Source: an uncultured Bacilli bacterium (lineage in GTDB: Bacteria > Bacillota_I > Bacilli_A > RF39 > UBA660). From it: a stretch of DNA of 11,184 nt. The stretch spans positions 1 through 11,184 of the forward strand of contig CANQYR010000026.1 in assembly GCA_947628125.1 (NCBI GenBank). The letters run 5' to 3'. Below, one piece after another: positions 6,219 to 11,184 of the stretch. Positions within the stretch are counted from its first letter, which is position 1; every line of letters starts with the position of its first letter. A model generated the notes under the pieces. It saw only the letters and a program-made list of their open reading frames with translations. It ran no database searches and was not told the origin of the DNA. The translations under genes and the position numbers were made by a program.

Positions 6219-7091
6219 TTAAGTAAACTTTTGACAAATACTTAAGGCTTCGTTAATGGTTTTATTAAAATCTTGATAATCGACGTTTAGCCAGTTAACT
6301 AAAAATTGATGGCGAAAGAAGGTGTATTGTCTTTTGGCATAGTGGCGAGAGTTTTTTTGAATTAGTTCAATGCTTTGTTCAAAGCTGGTTTTGTTTTCTA
6401 GGTAGTCTATTAATTCTTTATAGCCAATGGCGGTGTGTAATATTTTACTTTCTGGGTATTTTTGGTATAGGTTTTTGACTTCATCTAGTAAATTAGGAAA
6501 CATGTTTAAGACACGGTTATTTATTCTTTCATACAATATTTTATTATCTGTTTTAAGTCCAATTATGATTATGTTTTTATAGTAAGGCTTGGGGTTTTGT
6601 TTTTCGATTGGGATGTTATTTTTTAGTTTACTATAGGCTCTTATTAGTCTTTGTCTATTGTTTTGGTCAATTACTATTTGTGGATATTTTTGTTTTAATT
6701 CTTCATATATTTGTTCATTAGTTAGGCTAGTTGTAACTATTTTGTTATTTTCTTCTTTTAGGTCATAGTTATAAAGGGCCGCTTTTAAGTAAAGGCCACT
6801 TCCACCAACTAAAATAGGAGTTTTGCCTTTGTCTTTTATTTCTTTGATTTTTCTTCGGCAATCTTTTTGATAGTTGTAGATGGTGTATTCTTCGTTTGGC
6901 ATATTAATGTCGATTAAGTGATGCACTACTTTTTTTTGTTCTTCTTTAGTCGGTTTAGCACTGCCGATATCTAAGCCTTTATATAAGGAAACGGAATCGG
7001 CATTAATTATTTCGCCATTTAGTTTTTGGGCTAGAGCGATGCTTAGTTTGGTTTTCCCTACCCCAGTTGGGCCAACTATTGCTATTATCAT
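6219..7091 (-). CDS. miaA: tRNA dimethylallyltransferase MiaA
   Basis: Transfers a dimethylallyl group to N6 of A37 in tRNAs reading UNN codons, which improves decoding. The protein of 290 residues has the P-loop GPTGVGKT (7-14), the NADSVSLYKGLDIGSAKPT segment (30-48) with the catalytic Asp32, a GGSGLYLKAAL motif (usual GGTGLY), and a C-terminal SRHYAKRQYTFFRHQ motif (TWFR in most homologues). Length is slightly below the usual 300-315. The start is placed at ATG 7091, seven bases after an AAGGTG site; an in-frame GTG at 7100 overlaps that site and is less likely. It follows mutL by 14 bases. The mutL-miaA adjacency is known from Bacillus, where hfq follows; here miaA is the last gene of the unit. 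Confidence 0.95.
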   Translation of the reverse strand: MIIAIVGPTGVGKTKLSIALAQKLNGEIINADSVSLYKGLDIGSAKPTKEEQKKVVHHLIDINMPNEEYTIYNYQKDCRRKIKEIKDKGKTPILVGGSGLYLKAALYNYDLKEENNKIVTTSLTNEQIYEELKQKYPQIVIDQNNRQRLIRAYSKLKNNIPIEKQNPKPYYKNIIIIGLKTDNKILYERINNRVLNMFPNLLDEVKNLYQKYPESKILHTAIGYKELIDYLENKTSFEQSIELIQKNSRHYAKRQYTFFRHQFLVNWLNVDYQDFNKTINEALSICQKFT

Positions 7092-7105
7092 TTTTTTCAC
7101 CTTCT

Positions 7106-8851
7106 TTAGTTCATTACGCGTTTGAACATTCTTTCTAGATCATAGTTACTAAATTTTATGATGGTTGGGCGGCCATGGGGACAGTTATAAGGGTTATCAC
7201 AATCGCATAGTTCTTTTAGTAGTTCTTCCATTGCTTCAAAGGATATATGCATATTGGCTTTAATGGACATTTTGCAGGCTAAGGTGATGGCTATTTTTTC
7301 GTTAAATTTTACCCTATCAATGCTTTTTAAGCCGTTAGTAATTAAGTCAATTATTTTGCGAATGCTTTCTTCTTCATAGCCTTTTAAAAGCCAAGTGGGA
7401 TGAGCTTTTACTATTATACTATTTAAGCCAAATTCTTCAATGTCAAAGCCTAGACTTTTAAGGGTTTGTTCTTCTTGTTTTAGTTTTAATATTTCACTTT
7501 TAGATAGTTCGATTGTAATGGGTATTAAAAGGGCTGTGGTAAAAACTTGTTTATTTTCTAGGGCTTTCATGTTTCTTTCGTAGTTTACTCTTTCTTGGGC
7601 AGCATGTTGGTCAATTAGGTAAATGCCATCTTCGTTTTCGGCGATGATGTATGTGCCATGGGCAAGACCAACTGGGTATAGGACTAGTTTTTTCATTTCG
7701 GCGTTTTTGATTATTGGTTCATCATCGTTTTCTTTAAAGGAAAAAGATGTTTGAGTATTTTCTTTTGGCAATATAGTTTGATTATATGTTGCTTCTTGTT
7801 CTTTGATTATGTTTTCTTGTTCAATGCTTTTAGATAATGGTGAGCGGTCATAGGCGTTTAATATTAGAAGGTTTTGGTATAAAGCTTTTTTGATAGTTTT
7901 GATTATTAGGTCGGTTAATTCATTAATTTTGCCTATTTTAATGTCTTGTTTAGTTGGATGAATATTAACATCTATTAAGGTGGGATCGGTATTTATTTTT
8001 AAGACGACTACCGGGAATTTGATATCAGGTTTATAGGTGTAATAGGCTTCGTTTATGGCTCGGTTTAAGTCGTTATTTTTTACGACGCGATCGTTTACAA
8101 TGGTTATCATGTGGTTACGATTACTTTTTAGTATTTCGGGTTTACAAACGTAGCCAAAAAGATCAAAGTCATCGTTACTAGCTTTGATTTCAATCATGTT
8201 TTGGGAAACTTTAAGACCATATATTTCGTGGATGGTTTTTAATAAGTTATTGGAGCCTGATGTTTTTACTACTTCATGTTCATCATTAGTTAGGGTAAAA
8301 GATATTTTGGGGTAAGCAAGGCTTAGACGTTCGATGTAAAGGACGCATGTTGCTAGTTCGCTTTGTTCACTTTTTAGGTATTTTAGTCTAGCAGGGGTAT
8401 TATAAAAGAGGTTTTGGACGGTAATTTTGGTGCCGTGGAAAAGGTCTGATGGTTCGTTTAGTTTTAGTTTACCGCCTTCGATTATAATTTTAGTTCCTTC
8501 TTTTTCATCGGATGTTTTTAATGTGGTTTTACTTACACTGGCGATGGATGGCAAAGCTTCACCACGAAAGCCAAGGCTTGAGATAAAAAACAAGTCATCG
8601 TCTTTATATAGTTTACTTGTGGCATGGCGGGTAAATGATAATAGGGCATCTTCCCTATTCATGCCAACACCGTCATCTTGGACGCTTATTTCTTTGATGC
8701 CACCTTCTTTTAGGTTGATGATGATATTTTTGGCTTTAGCATCGATACTATTTTCGCATAGTTCTTTAACGATTGAGGCACATTTTTCAATTACTTCACC
8801 GGCGGCTATTTTATTAGCTAGGGTTTCACTCATTACTTTTATTTTGTTCAT
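7106..8851 (-). CDS. mutL: DNA mismatch repair protein MutL
   Basis: ATP-dependent coordinator and nicking endonuclease of mismatch repair. The N-terminal GHKL ATPase is complete: ELCENSIDAKA (30-40) with the catalytic Glu30 and Asn34, DDGVGM (59-64), FTRHATSK (73-80), GFRGEAL (94-100) and HPTKQDIKI (298-306). A linker of about 60 polar residues (330-385) follows; QTSFSF within it might be a sliding-clamp contact. The C-terminal endonuclease domain has the intact metal-site motif D414-QHA-AQ-E420-RVNY-E425, ACKMSIKA, and CPHGRP (557-562), so this is a nicking-competent MutL of the kind found in bacteria without MutH. At 581 residues it is slightly short for the family. The start codon lies 26 bases inside the end of yqeH, with a good AAAGGAGAAG site. 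MutS, its usual neighbour, is not in the window. Confidence 0.97.
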   Translation of the reverse strand: MNKIKVMSETLANKIAAGEVIEKCASIVKELCENSIDAKAKNIIINLKEGGIKEISVQDDGVGMNREDALLSFTRHATSKLYKDDDLFFISSLGFRGEALPSIASVSKTTLKTSDEKEGTKIIIEGGKLKLNEPSDLFHGTKITVQNLFYNTPARLKYLKSEQSELATCVLYIERLSLAYPKISFTLTNDEHEVVKTSGSNNLLKTIHEIYGLKVSQNMIEIKASNDDFDLFGYVCKPEILKSNRNHMITIVNDRVVKNNDLNRAINEAYYTYKPDIKFPVVVLKINTDPTLIDVNIHPTKQDIKIGKINELTDLIIKTIKKALYQNLLILNAYDRSPLSKSIEQENIIKEQEATYNQTILPKENTQTSFSFKENDDEPIIKNAEMKKLVLYPVGLAHGTYIIAENEDGIYLIDQHAAQERVNYERNMKALENKQVFTTALLIPITIELSKSEILKLKQEEQTLKSLGFDIEEFGLNSIIVKAHPTWLLKGYEEESIRKIIDLITNGLKSIDRVKFNEKIAITLACKMSIKANMHISFEAMEELLKELCDCDNPYNCPHGRPTIIKFSNYDLERMFKRVMN

Positions 8852-9803
8852 TGTTTACTTCTCCTTTAACAAATGATTTGTCTATTTCGATTAGTTCTTT
8901 ATAAGGTGTGTATATTTTGAGGTAGCATTTATTTTTGATGTAGATGAAGATGAGGCCTTTAAATATTAAGTTGCTTTCTTTGGGCACGTCGATAAGTAAT
9001 GGTTCTAGTTTATAGTAGTCATGTTTTTTATTATAGATTTTTTTTATTTCTAGGCTTGTTGATGCAAAGACGGTGAAAGTATTTTTTATATTAGAATCTA
9101 TAATCATTAGATCATTTATCAAAAGATCAGCATTTTCTTTTAAGGGCATGATTTTGGGGTTAATTGCTTTGGTTATTTTAAGGTATTTTAAAAGGTTTTG
9201 TGGTAGTGGTTTTTGGTAATTAAGCCCTACAAAATCGTAGATGTTTTTTTCTACTTTAACAAAGTCTAAGGTGGTATTAGGCATAGATGATACGGTTAGT
9301 CCTTTAGAAAACAAGGCGTTTAATATGCTACTTTTCCCAGCGTTGGTCATGCCACAGAAGTAGATGGTTTCATTTAAGCTTTGGATGAAGGTAAGCAAAT
9401 TTTTTAGGCCATAGTTTTTAAAGACGCTGACAAAAAAAATTTGATCTTTAATGTTGTAATTGTTTATTAGATGATTAGCTATTTTATTTAAGGCAATGTG
9501 TTTTTGGATGATATCTATTTTACTTATGACTAGGACTTTAGGCATTTTGATTTGTTTATAGTAGGAAAATGTTTCTTTGTTTATGTTAAATACATCGCAT
9601 ATGAAAAAGCATATTCCTTTTTTGGTGGCTAATTTTTTTAGGATGTCTTGGTTTTTAATATCGATGTTATTTTGCATATCGTTATAGTGGGTTAGACGGT
9701 AGCAGCGCATGCAGTAGTCTTTATCTTTATTAGGAATATAGCCTTGTTCATTTTCATTTTCAGTTTGTAATTTAATGCCACAGCCTTTGCATTTTTTAAT
9801 CAT
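8826..9803 (-). CDS. yqeH: YqeH-type circularly permuted GTPase for 30S ribosome assembly
   Basis: A 325-residue GTPase of the YqeH family, which assists small-subunit assembly in Bacillota. An N-terminal zinc finger uses Cys5, Cys8, Cys31 and Cys34. The G motifs come in the permuted order G4-G5-G1-G2-G3: SKID (94-97) as G4, SVFKNYG as G5, GMTNAGKSS (151-159) as the P-loop, PNTTLDF, and DFVG (190-193) as G3. Several motifs are off-consensus: SKID for NKxD, PNTT for PGTT, and DFVG for DTPG. The product is also about 40 residues shorter than the Bacillus protein. The C-terminal domain after residue 225 shows little I can assign. It overlaps yqeG by eight bases and mutL by 26 bases, so translation is probably coupled on both sides. 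The yqeG-yqeH pairing supports the identification strongly. Confidence 0.92.
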   Translation of the reverse strand: MIKKCKGCGIKLQTENENEQGYIPNKDKDYCMRCYRLTHYNDMQNNIDIKNQDILKKLATKKGICFFICDVFNINKETFSYYKQIKMPKVLVISKIDIIQKHIALNKIANHLINNYNIKDQIFFVSVFKNYGLKNLLTFIQSLNETIYFCGMTNAGKSSILNALFSKGLTVSSMPNTTLDFVKVEKNIYDFVGLNYQKPLPQNLLKYLKITKAINPKIMPLKENADLLINDLMIIDSNIKNTFTVFASTSLEIKKIYNKKHDYYKLEPLLIDVPKESNLIFKGLIFIYIKNKCYLKIYTPYKELIEIDKSFVKGEVNNEQNKSNE

Positions 9804-10317
9804 AATAAACTCCCTTTTGAAATAAACCTTTTTTGGTTAGTTTTTTAAATATTTGTTTTTCAAAGAAGCGGTTAATTTTGGTTATTATAAATTCATTGGA
9901 ATTGATGGGGTTTACTAAAATACTGGTTAGTTGTAGTTTATTAGCCCCTAGTATGTCGGTTAGAAGTTGGTCACCTATGCAGGCAACTTCGGTGTCTTTA
10001 ACGTTATAAAGTTTCATGACTTTTAAGTATTTCTTTTTAAATGGTTTACTCGCGCGGTAAGCACTGTTGATGTTACATTTTTCTTTGAATGGAGCAACTC
10101 TGTTTTTGGTGGCGTTGGATACGATGGCAAGGTAAAATCCCATTTCATCTAAGCGGGCAAATAGTTCTAGTACTTCTTTGCTTGGGACATTTTCATTTTT
10201 ACTGGCAATGGTGTTATCAAGATCAAAAATTAGGCACCGAATTCCTGATTTTTTTAGTTTAGAATAATTAATAGTGTAGATACTTTTTTGATATATGTCA
10301 GGTCGAAATAAGTCCAT
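9796..10317 (-). CDS. yqeG: YqeG-family HAD phosphatase
   Basis: A 173-residue haloacid-dehalogenase-type phosphatase of the YqeG (IIIA) family. Motif I is DLDNT (32-36) with nucleophile Asp32 and acid/base Asp34; motif II is the SNAT segment (Ser67); motif III is Lys91 in SKPFKKK; motif IV is GDQLLTD (115-121). Relatives include phosphatidylglycerophosphate phosphatases, but the substrate of the Bacillota branch is not settled, so I give only the class. The start at ATG 10317 has a strong AAGGAGATG site ten bases upstream. It is the first gene of the yqeG-yqeH-mutL-miaA unit, has a promoter just upstream and is divergent from sigK. In Bacillus, yqeG-yqeH is followed by aroE and nadD, so the junction to mutL is a different arrangement. 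Confidence 0.92.
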   Translation of the reverse strand: MDLFRPDIYQKSIYTINYSKLKKSGIRCLIFDLDNTIASKNENVPSKEVLELFARLDEMGFYLAIVSNATKNRVAPFKEKCNINSAYRASKPFKKKYLKVMKLYNVKDTEVACIGDQLLTDILGANKLQLTSILVNPINSNEFIITKINRFFEKQIFKKLTKKGLFQKGVYYD

Positions 10318-10346
10318 GGCTAGTAATCATCTCCTTATATAATTTT

Positions 10347-10375
10347 ATCATAGGATGATTACTTTTAAAAGGCAA
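10347..10375 (-). promoter_or_regulatory. Sigma-A-type promoter of the yqeG-yqeH-mutL-miaA unit
   Basis: On the minus strand TTGCCT (10375-10370), a 17-base spacer and TATGAT (10352-10347), 30 bases upstream of the yqeG ATG. A slightly shifted alternative -10 (TAAAAT) lies three bases further down. Its -35 box lies two bases from the -10-like element of the divergent sigK gene. Confidence 0.6.
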
Positions 10376-10377
10376 AA

Positions 10378-10385
10378 CATAAAAT
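10378..10385 (+). promoter_or_regulatory. Possible sporulation-type -10 element of sigK
   Basis: CATAAAAT differs by one base from the CATACAAT -10 consensus of sigma-E-dependent promoters and lies 18 bases upstream of the sigK ATG. No good sigma-E -35 box is visible at the expected 13-15 bases, and no good sigma-A pair is seen either, so this remains tentative. In Bacillus subtilis, sigK transcription does depend on sigma-E with SpoIIID. Confidence 0.35.
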
Positions 10386-10403
10386 TTTAAAGGGAGTGGT
10401 TTT

Positions 10404-11096
10404 ATGTTTTTATTAGAGTTATTAAGGGGAATGTTATTTTTTACGGGTAGTTATTCTAATCAGGTTTTTCCTGAGCCTCTTAGTGCTAGTGAGGAAAAGG
10501 AATGTATTTTGAGAATGTTAAATAAAGATGAGGAGGCTCGTGATAAGTTAATTGAACATAATTTAAGGTTAGTCGCACATATTGTTAAGAAGTTTGATGT
10601 TAAGGAAGATATTACTGATGATCTAATTAGTATTGGAACGATTGGTTTAATTAAGGGAATTGATTCTTATAATTTAGATAAGAATATTAAGCTTACTACT
10701 TATATTGCTAAGTGTATTCAAAATGAAATTTTGATGTATTTTAGGAGTATTAAGGGTGAGCAAGGTAAAAATATTAGTTTGAATGAGTCAGTTTGTTTTG
10801 ATAAGGATGGGAATGAAATTAATTTGATTGATGTTATTAAGGATAAAAGTGAGGATTTTGATACAACTTTGCATACTAAAAATAATATCATGCTTTTAAA
10901 TAAGTATTTAAAACTTTTGACTAAAAGGGAAAAGGAGATTATTGTTAAGCGTTACGGGTTAAATAATACTAAGGAACAGACTCAGAAGGAAATTGCTAAG
11001 GAAATGAATATATCAAGGAGTTATGTATCAAGAATTGAAAAAAGGGCTTTGATGAAGATGTTAAGGGAGTTTATAAAAAGTAAGAATACAATTTAA
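10404..11096 (+). CDS. sigK: RNA polymerase sporulation sigma factor SigK
   Basis: Late mother-cell sigma factor of the sigma-70 family that drives spore coat and maturation genes. The 230-residue product has the SigK hallmarks: FPEPLSASEE near residue 22, EHNLRLVAHIVKKF (51-64), DDLISIGTIGLIKGI (72-86, core-binding region 2.2), TTYIAKCIQNEILMYFRS (region 2.3-2.4, about 98-115) and a region 4 helix-turn-helix, TQKEIAKEMNISRSYVSRIE (193-212). The wording EHNLRLVAHIVKKF separates it from sigma-E, which has a different stretch there. The hydrophobic N-terminus before Tyr17 corresponds to the pro-sequence removed in Bacillus before Tyr21, and is about four residues shorter. The reading frame is continuous, so no skin-type element interrupts it. 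An AAAGGGAG site lies seven bases before the ATG. It is transcribed alone, away from the yqeG operon. Confidence 0.94.
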   Translation: MFLLELLRGMLFFTGSYSNQVFPEPLSASEEKECILRMLNKDEEARDKLIEHNLRLVAHIVKKFDVKEDITDDLISIGTIGLIKGIDSYNLDKNIKLTTYIAKCIQNEILMYFRSIKGEQGKNISLNESVCFDKDGNEINLIDVIKDKSEDFDTTLHTKNNIMLLNKYLKLLTKREKEIIVKRYGLNNTKEQTQKEIAKEMNISRSYVSRIEKRALMKMLREFIKSKNTI

Positions 11097-11136
11097 AAAG
11101 TCTTAGCGAGTCTGTAAATAAATTTGTGTAAAGTAT

Positions 11137-11184
11137 AAATCCTTTCTATGGTAATATAGAAATATATAAATTAGAAAGGATTTT
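11137..11184 (+). promoter_or_regulatory. Hairpin that can mask a ribosome binding site (leader of next gene)
   Basis: A perfect 12-base inverted repeat: AAATCCTTTCTA (11137-11148) pairs with TAGAAAGGATTT (11172-11183). The right arm contains AGAAAGGA, the ribosome binding site used before rplS, lepB and deoD in this window, so a start codon probably lies just past 11184. A second, mutually exclusive seven-base stem (TTTCTAT at 11143-11149 with ATAGAAA at 11156-11162) would free the right arm. An extended -10-like TGGTAATAT (11149-11157) also falls inside. The alternative reading is a weak sigK terminator ending in TTTT. Confidence 0.45.

Noticed and set aside
8427..8876. Open frame of about 150 codons on the plus strand opposite the start of mutL
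   Set aside because: It is antisense to a fully conserved MutL ATPase domain, has low-complexity Ser/Leu-rich sequence, and lacks a ribosome binding site.
11097..11136. Possible terminator directly after sigK
   Set aside because: Only a direct repeat (AGTCT) is visible; there is no inverted repeat with a T-run.

Overview
The window is very A/T-rich, uses the standard code (TGG for Trp, TGA as a stop) and carries typical Bacillota signals: AGAAAGGA/AAGGAG ribosome binding sites, and TTG/GTG as well as ATG starts. An apparently intact sporulation sigma factor K gene (10404-11096), a DgkA-type undecaprenol kinase and a YqeG-YqeH pair all point to a low-GC Bacillota, probably an anaerobic, possibly gut-associated, spore-forming (or recently spore-forming) lineage. 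The species cannot be named from sequence alone.

Layout. 1-761 (minus): rplS (L19) followed by lepB (type I signal peptidase, cut by the window start). 929-2455 (plus): a polytopic membrane protein resembling DUF6056/GT-C proteins, transcribed divergently from rplS from back-to-back promoters. 2463-3194 (minus): a membrane-anchored CPWC thioredoxin-like protein with its own promoter. 3282-6152 (minus): a block starting at deoD (purine nucleoside phosphorylase), then a small membrane-anchored protein, undecaprenol/diacylglycerol kinase, a membrane-anchored DNA/RNA non-specific nuclease, and a membrane-anchored XRE-type regulator with its own probable promoter. 6219-10317 (minus): a tightly packed operon yqeG-yqeH-mutL-miaA with overlapping genes (HAD phosphatase, ribosome-assembly GTPase, mismatch repair, tRNA modification). 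10404-11096 (plus): sigK, divergent from that operon. 11097-11184: a short stretch ending in a ribosome-binding-site-like sequence that can be sequestered in a hairpin, probably the leader of a gene starting just outside the window.

Functional reading. Most of the window is housekeeping. The most distinctive part is 2463-6152, where several products are predicted to face the outside of the cell. A surface nuclease and a purine nucleoside phosphorylase in one transcription unit could form a nucleic-acid scavenging route. A cysteine-rich membrane regulator beside a membrane thioredoxin suggests a redox or disulfide link at the cell surface; this is inference. No RNA genes, insertion sequences, CRISPR arrays, phage genes or defence systems were seen. 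No gene-free stretch exceeds 300 bases; the longest is 762-928, which holds the divergent promoters.
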